From Deltaproteobacteria bacterium (lineage in GTDB: Bacteria; UBA10199; JACPAL01; JACOUP01), in assembly GCA_030649435.1 (NCBI GenBank), contig JAUSKE010000187.1:1-10388 (forward strand): 10,388 bases of DNA, in the 5' to 3' direction. The translations under genes were made by a program, and so were the position numbers. Each line of letters begins with the position of its first letter. Positions within the stretch are counted from its first letter, which is position 1. The notes under the pieces are model-generated. The model ran no database searches and was not told the DNA's origin. It saw only the letters and a list, made by a program, of their open reading frames with translations. Shown here piece after piece: positions 1-7,297 of the stretch.

Positions 1-522
1 TCGGATGTAATCAAATATTTTTTGATAACGGGGTTCGCTTTGGGAAAGGGAAACTTTTTCGACTTCATCGGTGTCGAGCCCGACGGCGTAGCTGCGGGTG
101 CAGTAACGACAGTAGACTGGGCAGGTGTCGAGCGCGAGAAAGAGGGCCTTGTCATGGTAACGATGCGTCAATCCCGGCACGGGAGAATCTTCCTGTTCAT
201 GAAGTGAATCGAGATGGAGCTCCGGATGATCCGGTTCAAGGTGACTGGCGAGGGGAAGAAACTGGCGCCGCAAAGGGTCTTCATGAGGGTGGTCCCAATC
301 AATCAGAGAAAGGACATAAGGGGAGACACGGACCGCCATCGGAGCCTTGTGAAATCCGCGTTCTACGTCATCGGAGAATTCCTTGTCGACAAAACCTTTC
401 AAGGTGTCGAGCATTTGAGCAACACTCGTGATGGAGTGTTTCAACTGCCATTTATGGTCATTAAATGTCTCTTGAGAAACAGAAGAATAGGCCGGGATCT
501 TTTTCCAGAACTCACCACCCAC
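1..522 (-). CDS. kamA: Lysine 2,3-aminomutase family radical SAM enzyme (KamA), N-terminal part, cut by window edge
   Basis: Translating the minus strand gives 174 residues open through the left edge. They show the KamA N-terminal layout: a WQLKHSIT segment near residues 25-32, SPYVLSLID near 67-75, then DSPVPGLTHRY at 112-122, and the radical SAM cluster motif CxxxCxxC at Cys134, Cys138 and Cys141 (CPVYCRYCTRSYAVG). Family members convert L-lysine to beta-lysine using a [4Fe-4S] cluster, S-adenosylmethionine and PLP. The PLP lysine and C-terminal zinc region would lie outside the window. The start is uncertain: GTG at 522 has an AGG six bases upstream, while an in-frame GTG at 549 has a better AAGGTGG site seven bases upstream. 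An in-frame TAA lies just above both. The gene diverges from kamD, which makes the lysine substrate likely. The RSYAVG after the cluster differs from the RRRFAG of the clostridial enzyme, so a relative acting on another amino acid is possible. Confidence 0.88.
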   Translation of the reverse strand, partial: MGGEFWKKIPAYSSVSQETFNDHKWQLKHSITSVAQMLDTLKGFVDKEFSDDVERGFHKAPMAVRVSPYVLSLIDWDHPHEDPLRRQFLPLASHLEPDHPELHLDSLHEQEDSPVPGLTHRYHDKALFLALDTCPVYCRYCTRSYAVGLDTDEVEKVSLSQSEPRYQKIFDYIR

Positions 523-549
523 TAAATTCCTGTGAGAAAGGTCAACCAC

Positions 550-602
550 AGCACCACCTTACAGGATTGCTAAAAAAAAAGAAACAGGTTAGAGAATTCT
601 CC
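550..602. promoter_or_regulatory. Short divergent spacer between kamA and kamD
   Basis: These 53 bases separate the two divergent lysine genes and hold a nine-A run at 572-580. Such a short spacer implies that the two promoters overlap each other or reach into the coding regions. A TTGCTA at 567-572 and TAGAGA at 590-595 are 17 bases apart but match sigma-70 boxes poorly and would leave almost no leader. I cannot name a promoter with confidence. Shared control of both transcripts from here is an inference. Confidence 0.3.
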
Positions 603-2366
603 ATGTCCCGACTGAATCTTGACCGCGATAAAATTGAATCCTGCCGGCAGGTGGGCCGCCACATCACCCTGCAGATCCAGGATTTTATCGACCGTCACAC
701 AACCGTTTCGATCGAGAGGGCGACGCTTCGTTTTTTTGGGCTTGAAGATGCCATCAAATCGATGCCAATCGTTAATTTGATCGTCGATCGCCTTCCGAAG
801 GAAAAACTGGAGTTGGGGATTGCCCGTTGGTTTGGACGGGCACTGGTCCATCACCGCGCCAGTTCCCCTTTGAGCCTCGCGCTCCGGATTGCGGACGGCA
901 AAATCAACATGGAAGAGACGCCGGACGTTCCTTACGAAAAAGTCGATCAGGCGTTGCAACCTTTGGTGATGGCTGGTTTGAGACGTTTGGATGCCGCCCG
1001 TGAACGGAAGGAAAAACTTTTGACTCAATACGACCGCTCGGAACGTCCCCTGAAGTATTTGATCGTCGCGACCGGCAATATCCATGACGATGTCGATCAG
1101 GCGAAGGCGGCGGTCGAGCAGGGGGCCGACTGCATTGCGGTGATCCGTTCCACCGCCCAGAGTTTGATCGATTATGTTCCGCACGGGGCGACGACGGAAG
1201 GGTTTGGCGGCACCTATGCGACCCAGGAAAACTTCAAAATCATGCGCAAAGCGCTGGATGAAGTGGGGAAAGAGGTTGGTCGCTATATCCGACTCGTGAA
1301 TTATTCCTCCGGTCTTTGCATGGCCGAAATTGCAGTGACCGGTGCCTTCGAAAATCTGGATTTTCTCTTGAACGATGCGATGTATGGGATCCTTTTCCGC
1401 GATATCAACATGAAGAGGACCTTTACCGATCAATATTTTTCTCGGCTTGTCATCGCCCGCGCCGGGATCACCATCAACACGGGGGAGGATAACTACCTCA
1501 CAACCGCTGAGTCGTACCGGGCCTTTCCACAAGTTCTTGCCTCTCAGTTTATCAACGAGCAATTCGGTCTGCAGGCCAACCTGCGCGAAGAACAGATGGG
1601 TTTGGGGCACGCCTTTGAGATGGACCCGACGATCGAGGACAGTTTTCTCTACGAGATCGCCCAGGCCGAGATGGTTCGTGAAATCTTTTGGAAGTCACCG
1701 GTTAAATATATGCCGCCGACCCGTCACATGACGGGCGATATCTTTTTCGGCCATGTCTTGGGCACGATGTTCAACCTAATCGGTGTGACGACCCGTCAGG
1801 AGATCCAGCTTTTGGGGATGCCGACGGAAGCGATCCACAATCCATTCCTTCAAGATCGTTTTATCAGCATGAAGTGCGCCAATTATATGTTCAATGCGGC
1901 ACGTCACTTGGGGGATGAGATCCACTGGAGCCCGAACGGCAAGGTGATCCGCCGGGCGAGGGCGATGCTGGAGGAGACCCACACCCTTCTTAAGAAGGTG
2001 GAGAGGTTGGGCCTTATGAATGCGATCGAGCAGGGGACCTTCGCGAATATGGTTCGGTTCATAGAGGGGGGGCGTGGTCTGGATGGCGTTATCAAAAAAG
2101 ACAAAACTTATTACAACCCGGTCTGGAAGGCGTTGGAGAAACGGCTCCCGACAGCGGACGAACAAGAGTTGATTGCTTTGAGGGCTGAATCTCCTCTTGC
2201 TGTCGGGCATTCTGAAGAAAGTGAGGCGGGTCAGGAAGAGGGTATCGTTCGCCCTCACCAGGGTCGCTCCCGGAGACGTCCCCGGTCACGACGTCGTTTT
2301 GGCGGTCCGCGAGGGGGCGGCTCGCAAGGGGGAGGAAAACCAGATGTCCCAACAACCGGATCTTAA
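603..2366 (+). CDS. kamD: Lysine 5,6-aminomutase alpha subunit (KamD)
   Basis: This 587-residue protein is the large subunit of the adenosylcobalamin- and PLP-dependent enzyme that moves the terminal amino group of beta-lysine or D-lysine from C6 to C5. It matches KamD along the first ~516 residues. Recognisable blocks include an N-terminal SRLNLDRDKI, IVATGNI, IAVIRSTAQSLIDYVP, GATTEGFGGTYATQENF, GILFRDINMKRTFTDQYFSR, INTGEDNYLTTAE, GLGHAFEMDP, KYMPPTRHMTGDIF and YYNP at 503-506. I chose ATG 603 because homology to clostridial KamD begins there; the frame is open further upstream to 465 but overlaps kamA. The ribosome site is weak (AGAG at 591-594). Family proteins end soon after the YYNP block. 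This one continues about 70 residues into a low-complexity Arg/Gly tail (about 517-587). Its stop lies 23 bases inside kamE, indicating translational coupling. Confidence 0.95.
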   Translation: MSRLNLDRDKIESCRQVGRHITLQIQDFIDRHTTVSIERATLRFFGLEDAIKSMPIVNLIVDRLPKEKLELGIARWFGRALVHHRASSPLSLALRIADGKINMEETPDVPYEKVDQALQPLVMAGLRRLDAARERKEKLLTQYDRSERPLKYLIVATGNIHDDVDQAKAAVEQGADCIAVIRSTAQSLIDYVPHGATTEGFGGTYATQENFKIMRKALDEVGKEVGRYIRLVNYSSGLCMAEIAVTGAFENLDFLLNDAMYGILFRDINMKRTFTDQYFSRLVIARAGITINTGEDNYLTTAESYRAFPQVLASQFINEQFGLQANLREEQMGLGHAFEMDPTIEDSFLYEIAQAEMVREIFWKSPVKYMPPTRHMTGDIFFGHVLGTMFNLIGVTTRQEIQLLGMPTEAIHNPFLQDRFISMKCANYMFNAARHLGDEIHWSPNGKVIRRARAMLEETHTLLKKVERLGLMNAIEQGTFANMVRFIEGGRGLDGVIKKDKTYYNPVWKALEKRLPTADEQELIALRAESPLAVGHSEESEAGQEEGIVRPHQGRSRRRPRSRRRFGGPRGGGSQGGGKPDVPTTGS

Positions 2367-3225
2367 ACGATTGAAGCCGTACGGCGACCATTTTGAGGAT
2401 GGAGGGGTGCAGCTCAGTTTTACCCTCCCGGTTCCCTATTCCGATGAGGCGAAGGAGGCGGCGCGGCTCTATGCCGAAAAGATGGGGCTCGATCGAGTTC
2501 AGGTTTCTTCAATGGAAAAGATGGGGGAGAAATTTTGTTTTTTTGTGGTCTATGGTTTTTCGAAGCTGACGATTGATTTTGAAAAGGTGGTTGTTCCGAA
2601 GATCGAAATCCCGAAGTTGACCCACAAGGAGATTGAAGAACTGGCCGAGAAAAAACTGGGACGGCGGGTGGTGGTGATCGGCGGCACAACCGGATCGGAT
2701 GCCCACACCGTCGGGATCGATGCGATCCTCTCGATCAAGGGATTGGCGGGGGATAAGGGGCTGGAGTCGTACTCCTCTTTTGAGGTCCATAACCTTCGGG
2801 CGCAGGTGGATAATAAGGTATTGGTGGAGAAGGCGACACAGCTTAAAGCAGAGGCGATTTTGGTGTCTCAGTTGGTAACGCAGCAGGACCAGCACCTGAC
2901 CAACTTGAAAGAACTCCTCAAACTTTTGAAGCAGGCGAAGTCTGACGCCTTGCGAATTGTCGGTGGGCCACGGATGACCCACAAGATAGCGAAAGAGATC
3001 GGCTTTGATGCCGGGTTTGGTGCCGGGACGAGACCGTCGGAGGTGGCTAGTTTTATCGTTCATGAATTGATGCGGAGGAAACATGGGAGCCCAAAGAAAG
3101 GCCATCATTTGTCACCCTCGGGTGAAGCACCCAAAGATCGGCTGGAAGGCGGTTCTGCGGGTGCCTCTTCTAAAAAAGGACGCTCACTATTCGGGTGGAT
3201 TGGTGGCGGGCGCAAAGATTCTTGA
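2344..3225 (+). CDS. kamE: Lysine 5,6-aminomutase beta subunit (KamE), B12-binding
   Basis: This 293-residue subunit carries the cobalamin-binding Rossmann domain that partners KamD. RLKPYGDHFEDGGVQLSFTLP (9-29, key YGD and QLSFTLP) is the conserved N-terminal dimer region. GSDAHTVG at 118-125 is the base-off B12 motif DxHxxG, with His121 as cobalt ligand. Lys132 follows exactly 11 residues later, as His133 and Lys144 do in the clostridial enzyme, where that lysine binds PLP. SQLVTQ at 175-180 and GGPR at 207-210 complete the domain. ATG 2344 has a GGAGG eight bases upstream (2331-2335). Known family members end near residue 247 (FIVHELM region). Here the frame runs on for 47 more residues rich in Gly, Lys and Ser, entirely within kal in another frame. 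That tail may be only a by-product of the overlap. Confidence 0.95.
   Translation: MSQQPDLKRLKPYGDHFEDGGVQLSFTLPVPYSDEAKEAARLYAEKMGLDRVQVSSMEKMGEKFCFFVVYGFSKLTIDFEKVVVPKIEIPKLTHKEIEELAEKKLGRRVVVIGGTTGSDAHTVGIDAILSIKGLAGDKGLESYSSFEVHNLRAQVDNKVLVEKATQLKAEAILVSQLVTQQDQHLTNLKELLKLLKQAKSDALRIVGGPRMTHKIAKEIGFDAGFGAGTRPSEVASFIVHELMRRKHGSPKKGHHLSPSGEAPKDRLEGGSAGASSKKGRSLFGWIGGGRKDS
3074..3078 (+). promoter_or_regulatory. Shine-Dalgarno deciding the kal start
   Basis: GGAGG sits four bases before ATG 3083, inside the kamE coding sequence. It supports the ATG as the true start of kal even though this forces a 143-base overlap. The only later in-frame candidate, GTG 3122, has no such site. Confidence 0.7.
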
Positions 3226-3469
3226 ACTGTTTGGGGATGCGGCGACCGCGCTCTGCCTTCGTGAATCAGGGGGAAAGAACGAAGGCCTCTTCCGCGCCTA
3301 CCGTGAGGTTGAGTTCCTCGCCCCGGCTTATTCTGGTGACACAGTCCAGGTGACAGCCAGGATTATCAAGATCGGTAATAGTTCAAGGACGATCGGTTTT
3401 AAGGCCTACAAAATGGGACGTCCGAGAAAACTGATCACGCGGGCGATTGGGACTGTCGTTGTTCGGTAA
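3083..3469 (+). CDS. kal: 3-aminobutyryl-CoA ammonia-lyase (Kal), hotdog fold
   Basis: This 128-residue protein matches Kal, which removes ammonia from 3-aminobutyryl-CoA to give crotonyl-CoA late in lysine fermentation. Visible family signatures are KKDAHYSGGLVAGA (31-44), LFGDAAT (49-55), EGLFRAYREVEFLAP (67-81), YSGD (83-86) and GNSSRTIGFKAYK (98-110), consistent with a single hotdog acyl-CoA domain. Homology to known Kal begins only near residue 22 (KAVLRV), so the first 21 residues are an extension set by the strong ribosome site. The usual loop before the C-terminal RAIGTVVV strand is shortened. The gene follows kamE and overlaps it by 143 bases, so the three proteins are probably co-translated. 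Its 3' end overlaps the convergent membrane protein gene by 35 bases. A generic hotdog thioesterase is the main alternative, but the context argues for Kal. Confidence 0.88.
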   Translation: MGAQRKAIICHPRVKHPKIGWKAVLRVPLLKKDAHYSGGLVAGAKILELFGDAATALCLRESGGKNEGLFRAYREVEFLAPAYSGDTVQVTARIIKIGNSSRTIGFKAYKMGRPRKLITRAIGTVVVR

Positions 3470-3929
3470 TCCTTCCTGCTTCTTTCACAGGTTCTTTCTT
3501 CTGCAGGTGTTGGTTCAGGCTAAAATAGTTGACTGGTAATTCTTCTTTATCATAAAAATAAAACCAGATCAGGATCCCGTTCACGGTGGCGATGACGGCG
3601 GTCAAAAGATTGGCGACGATCAGGATCGGTAGGTGAAATCCGGCAAGGACGATGAAGAGGGAAAGAGCAAGGATGTAAGAAGTTGGGACAAGCGCCTTTT
3701 TGAAATGAACTTCGATCCCGATCCCCCTCCCTTGGCGCGGGTACCAGGCGATCAGGTCGCAGACCCGAATAAAGAGGTATTGGGCAAAGAGCAGGAGAAA
3801 AAAACCTTCCCACAGCTCGAGTCCCTCCTGCCAGTGGATCAGCTGCAGAAGAATCAAACTCTGAACAAGTCCAGCCATCTCTAAAAAACCAACGAAACGG
3901 CTGGAACGACCAAAGAAAAAGCGGAGCAT
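3435..3929 (-). CDS. Small four-helix membrane protein of unknown function
   Basis: I do not recognise this 164-residue protein. It has about four hydrophobic helices, roughly at 13-33, 39-62, 80-100 and 101-126. A basic N-terminus (MLRFFFGRSSRF) and a basic loop between helices 2 and 3 (PRQGRG) suggest both face the cytoplasm. The hydrophilic tail (about 127-164) is Gln/Glu/Lys-rich with no motif I can name. No signal peptide cleavage site or catalytic residue pattern is visible. The ATG at 3929 lacks a clear ribosome site. It converges on kal with a 35-base 3' overlap and diverges from the kinase operon, so it is probably a single-gene transcript. The hydrophobic pattern and lack of a competing frame support a real gene; function cannot be assigned. 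Confidence 0.7.
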   Translation of the reverse strand: MLRFFFGRSSRFVGFLEMAGLVQSLILLQLIHWQEGLELWEGFFLLLFAQYLFIRVCDLIAWYPRQGRGIGIEVHFKKALVPTSYILALSLFIVLAGFHLPILIVANLLTAVIATVNGILIWFYFYDKEELPVNYFSLNQHLQKKEPVKEAGRITEQRQSQSPA

Positions 3930-3996
3930 AAAAGTGGGGTAGGGGTATCATTTTGGGGTTGCCGTGTAAAGCGGTTCTGATAGCGTGCCTAAAAAT

Positions 3997-4040
3997 TGAG
4001 CAGGCCTCCAGCCTGCTCATCCTGAGCGGAGTCGAAGGAT
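3997..4040. repeat. Palindromic dispersed repeat upstream of the kinase gene
   Basis: A perfect 9-base inverted repeat, TGAGCAGGC (3997-4005) and GCCTGCTCA (4011-4019), encloses a 5-base loop. It is followed by the module CCTGAGCGGAGTCGAAGGAT (4021-4040), which has ATCCT/AGGAT ends. The same module, as CCTGAGCTTGTCGAAGGGT, recurs inside thiD at 8718-8736. From general knowledge, this resembles REP-like repeats common in environmental bacterial genomes. The AAGGA at 4035-4039 lies nine bases before the kinase ATG and probably acts as its ribosome site. Confidence 0.75.
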
Positions 4041-4048
4041 CTCCAAAT

Positions 4049-5116
4049 ATGTTTCTCGATTGGGAAAAAATATTTAACGGTCTGGCGGATGGTCTCCTTG
4101 TTCTGGATGCGGCTCGTTCAGTGGTTCATGGTAATACGGTCGCGGCCCGTTTGGCGGAGAGTGACCCTCAAGAAATTGTTGGCGTTCCTTTTGAAAAGCT
4201 CTTTGGAGAGAAACCACTCGTTCGCGAGATGATTCAAAAATTGTTGGGAGAGATGCGCCCCGGGACCATTCGGGATCTTTCCTGGATTGATTCTTCTGCG
4301 AACCCTCTTTTTTTTGATATTCAGGTTTCTCCGTTGTGGGATGACCATGAAACCTTTCTCGGTTGGACCGTGACCTTTCAGGATACAAGCGCACTGAAAA
4401 AAATGGAGGAACAGAAGCGAAAGGTCGATCGATTGGCCCAGATGGGAACAATTGCCGCCGGCCTCGCCCACGAGATCCGAAACCCGCTCTCCGGCATCAA
4501 AGGAGCGGCTCAGCTGATCGCACGCGAACCGGGGCGTCCCGAGCTAAAAGAGTGGTCGGAGTTGATCTTGAAAGAATCCGAGAGGGTCAACCGTTTGCTG
4601 ACCGACCTCCTTGATTTTTCGTCCCCCAAGAGTTTCTCCCTAGAGGCGTTGAACATCAACCAGTTGCTCGATCTGATCTTGGTTCTACAGGAAGAACAGT
4701 TGCGATCGCAAAAGATAACACTCATGAGGGAGTACGACCCGAGTCTCCCACCGATCTTGGGGAATTCAGACCGATTGACCCAGGCGTTTTTAAATTTTAT
4801 CAAAAATGCAATTGAGGCGATGCCCGAAGGGGGCAGGCTCAGGGTTGCTTCTCGCATGGTTAGCGATTATCGGATCCGAAGGGGAGACCAGGGGAGTAGC
4901 CAGATGGCCTCTGTTGAGGTCCAGGATACTGGTGTTGGGATCCCGGTGGAAGATCTCGACAAGATTTTCACACCATTTTTCACGACGAAGAGCCGGGGGA
5001 GTGGTTTGGGGCTGGCTTTAGCCCAGAAGATTGTGCACGAACAGGAAGGAACGGTTCAGGTGAAGAGTCAAGTGGCAGTAGGAACAACGGTTTCGGTGTT
5101 TTTGAGGCTTTCATAA
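4049..5116 (+). CDS. Soluble NtrB-like PAS sensor histidine kinase
   Basis: This 355-residue kinase has an N-terminal PAS-like sensor (about 1-115) and then a HisKA dimerisation domain. Its H-box is GLAHEIRNPLSGIKGAAQLI, with phospho-acceptor His141. The HATPase domain shows an N-box NAIEAMPEGG around Asn253, G1 DTGVGIP at 293-299, the F-box FTPFFTTK at 308-315, and G2 GSGLGLA at 317-323. There is no membrane segment or signal peptide, so sensing is cytoplasmic, as in NtrB. The frame is open back to about 3953, but that upstream part is palindromic repeat sequence. ATG 4049 begins the PAS domain and has AAGGA nine bases upstream. The cognate regulator starts one base after its stop. The signal cannot be read from sequence; nitrogen status is suggested only by family resemblance. 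Confidence 0.93.
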   Translation: MFLDWEKIFNGLADGLLVLDAARSVVHGNTVAARLAESDPQEIVGVPFEKLFGEKPLVREMIQKLLGEMRPGTIRDLSWIDSSANPLFFDIQVSPLWDDHETFLGWTVTFQDTSALKKMEEQKRKVDRLAQMGTIAAGLAHEIRNPLSGIKGAAQLIAREPGRPELKEWSELILKESERVNRLLTDLLDFSSPKSFSLEALNINQLLDLILVLQEEQLRSQKITLMREYDPSLPPILGNSDRLTQAFLNFIKNAIEAMPEGGRLRVASRMVSDYRIRRGDQGSSQMASVEVQDTGVGIPVEDLDKIFTPFFTTKSRGSGLGLALAQKIVHEQEGTVQVKSQVAVGTTVSVFLRLS

Positions 5117-5117
5117 A

Positions 5118-6566
5118 ATGGAAACGATCAAGAGAGAAAAAAAAGTTCTTGTGGCCGACGACGAAGAGAGCGTCCGGCGGATTTTAAAAAATACCCTCGC
5201 GGCCCGCGGTTACGAAGTTATTCTTGCCGAGAACGGACGGGAGGCGTTGGACCTTTTACTTCGTGAAAACTTTTTCGTGGCCTTGGTCGATCTCCGGATG
5301 CCGGAGCTCTCCGGCCTTGAGGTGCTCGACCGGACACGGGCGTTACCGCACCCCCCACGTCTCATCATGATCACGGCACAAGATACGATGAAAAATGCAG
5401 TCGAGGCGATGAAACGGGGGGCCTTCGATTATGTCGCGAAGCCATTCGATATTGAGGAGATCGAAATCCTGGTCGACAAGGCTTGGAAGGAGGAAGCACT
5501 TGAGGAAGAGGTGGCCGAGCTCCGCGAGGAGGTCCGTGAGAAATATGAGATCGGCCACAGTTTGATCGGGCAGAGTCGTCCGATGAAAGAAATCTACAAG
5601 ATGATCGGCAAGCTGGCGGCGAATGATGTCACCGTTTTGATTCAGGGAGAATCCGGGACTGGTAAGGAACTGATCGCCCGGGCGATCCATTACAACGGGA
5701 TCCGGATGAAAGCTTCTTTTGTACCGGTCAATGTTGCCGCGATCCCGCGAGAGCTCCTCGAAAGCGAACTGTTTGGTTATGTCAGGGGGGCGTTCACCGG
5801 AGCGGATCGAGACCACGCCGGTTATTTTGAAGAGGCCGAGGGGGGGACTCTTTTTCTGGACGAGATTGGGGATATGCCACTCGTCCTTCAGTCCAAACTT
5901 CTTCGCGTCCTTCAGGGGCGGTCGATCCAGAGGGTTGGCAGCGCCACAATTTTGCCGATCAATGTTCGGATCATTGCAGCAACGCATCAGAATCTGGAAA
6001 AGATGGTGAAAGAGAAAAAATTTAGAGGGGATCTTTTTTACCGGTTGAATGTGGTCCCTCTTCTAGTCCCTCCCTTGAGGAATCGTCGTGAAGACATCAC
6101 GCTCCTCGCCAGGTTTTTTGCCGAAAAGTTTTCAGAGGAACTCTCGAGTGAACAAAAAAAGATTTCGAAGGAAGCGTTGAAAAAAATGGAACGGTACGAT
6201 TGGCCGGGTAATGTGCGTGAGTTGGAGAATGTGATCAAACGGGCGATTGTCCTTTCCCCCTGGTCGACACTGACGCCGGAGATTATCGAACCGTTTCTGG
6301 GGGATTCGCTCGGCTCAGCCGATATGGATGAGATGGCCTTGGAAGAAGTTGTTCGAAAAAAACTGATCTCCTTTCTTGCCAAGTGGGGTTCGTATGATAT
6401 GGAGGACCTCTACGATGTCGTGATCAATCGGGTCGAAAAACCGCTTCTGGAACTGGTTCTGGAGAGGAGCCGGGGAAATCAGATCAAGGCGGCAAAAATC
6501 TTGGGGATCAATCGTAATACGCTTCGTAAAAAGGTCAAAGATTTGAAAATTGGGTTGATGCGATGA
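5118..6566 (+). CDS. NtrC-family sigma-54-dependent response regulator
   Basis: This 482-residue activator has a receiver domain (about 8-120) with acidic Asp14 and Asp15, phospho-acceptor Asp58 (VDLRMPELSG), Thr86 and Lys108. A coiled linker (about 125-142) precedes an AAA+ domain with Walker A GESGTGKE (177-184), the sigma-54 contact loop GAFTGA (224-229), Walker B LFLDEIGD (245-252) and a DWPGNVREL sensor II block. The C-terminus is a Fis-type helix-turn-helix, GNQIKAAKILGINRNTLRKK, with the extended KPLLELVLERS lead-in typical of true NtrC. Intact GAFTGA means it should activate sigma-54 promoters. It starts one base after the kinase stop and overlaps the ZIP gene by ATGA. I saw no clear -24/-12 promoter in the window, so its targets probably lie elsewhere. 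Confidence 0.95.
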   Translation: METIKREKKVLVADDEESVRRILKNTLAARGYEVILAENGREALDLLLRENFFVALVDLRMPELSGLEVLDRTRALPHPPRLIMITAQDTMKNAVEAMKRGAFDYVAKPFDIEEIEILVDKAWKEEALEEEVAELREEVREKYEIGHSLIGQSRPMKEIYKMIGKLAANDVTVLIQGESGTGKELIARAIHYNGIRMKASFVPVNVAAIPRELLESELFGYVRGAFTGADRDHAGYFEEAEGGTLFLDEIGDMPLVLQSKLLRVLQGRSIQRVGSATILPINVRIIAATHQNLEKMVKEKKFRGDLFYRLNVVPLLVPPLRNRREDITLLARFFAEKFSEELSSEQKKISKEALKKMERYDWPGNVRELENVIKRAIVLSPWSTLTPEIIEPFLGDSLGSADMDEMALEEVVRKKLISFLAKWGSYDMEDLYDVVINRVEKPLLELVLERSRGNQIKAAKILGINRNTLRKKVKDLKIGLMR

Positions 6567-7297
6567 GTGACTTTGCCCTCAAACTATCTCTCTATTCCAT
6601 TCTTATCTCGGCCTCTGTCTTTTCTGGAAGTCTCATCCCCCTCACTATTTCTTGGGCCAAAAAACAGTTGCCACTCCTTCTTGCCTTCTCAGCAGGGATC
6701 ATGCTGGGGGCGACCCTTATGCACCTCCTCCCGGAGGCTTATGAATTGATGGGGAGGATGGCTCCCTTCTGGGTCCTGGCCGGGTTTCTTTTTCTCTATA
6801 CTTTTGAAAAGTTTGTGACCGTTCATATCTGCGAAGCGCTCGACTGCGAGGTCCACACGGTCGGTGTTACGGCCGTTTTGGGGCTCTCGGTCCATTCCTT
6901 GGCGGACGGGATCGCCCTCGGTTCTGGCCTGCTCGTCCCCCAGCTCGGATTTGTAGTTTTTCTCACGATTTTTTTTCACAAACTCCCCGAGGCCTTCGCC
7001 CTGACTTCAATCCTGATGCACGAGGGGTATCGCCGTTCCAAAATTCTCCTCCTTAACCTGTTGTTGATTGTGATGGTCCCCGTCGGGGCTCTGATGGTTC
7101 AGGGGTTTGCACACTCTTCTGGGATATCCTTTACCGGCATCGCCCTGGCTTTCTCAGCGGGGACGTTCTTGCACATCTCACTTTCAGACCTCCTCCCCGA
7201 AGTTCACAAGTATGAGACGCGACGAAACTCGATCTTCGCCGGTTTCTTGCTCGGCCTGATCCTGATGTTTCTTCTCTACCGATTTTTACAGGCATAA
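6563..7297 (+). CDS. ZIP-family divalent metal transporter
   Basis: This 244-residue inner-membrane protein has about eight hydrophobic helices and ZIP signatures: HLLPEA at 54-59, HSLADGIALG at 111-120 (metal residues His111 and Asp115), HKLPEAFALT at 139-148 (His139 and Glu143), and DLLPE at 209-213. The family imports zinc, iron or other divalent metals. Where many ZIPs have a long His-rich cytoplasmic loop between helices 3 and 4, this one has a short HICEALDCEVH segment (88-98). Its two histidines and two cysteines are spaced HxCx4CxxH. The ATG overlaps the stop of the NtrC-like regulator (ATGA), and its stop overlaps the thiE ATG by one base (TAATG), so all are probably one transcript. 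Which metal is carried cannot be read from sequence. Confidence 0.92.
   Translation: MSDFALKLSLYSILISASVFSGSLIPLTISWAKKQLPLLLAFSAGIMLGATLMHLLPEAYELMGRMAPFWVLAGFLFLYTFEKFVTVHICEALDCEVHTVGVTAVLGLSVHSLADGIALGSGLLVPQLGFVVFLTIFFHKLPEAFALTSILMHEGYRRSKILLLNLLLIVMVPVGALMVQGFAHSSGISFTGIALAFSAGTFLHISLSDLLPEVHKYETRRNSIFAGFLLGLILMFLLYRFLQA

Noticed and set aside
465..602. Upstream open extension of the kamD frame
   Set aside because: It overlaps kamA on the other strand and has no family similarity; KamD homology begins at Met 603.
570..1610. 346-residue open frame on the minus strand
   Set aside because: It is antisense to conserved kamD coding sequence and shows no recognisable domain; it reflects codon bias of the real gene.
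3951..3983. Sigma-70 or sigma-54 promoter for the kinase operon
   Set aside because: TTGCCG/TGATAG and TTGGGG/TGATAG pairs have wrong spacing, and no GG-N10-GC sigma-54 pattern with good flanks was found.
5343..5987. 214-residue minus-strand open frame
   Set aside because: It lies wholly antisense to the receiver and AAA+ domains of the NtrC-like regulator, with no family features.
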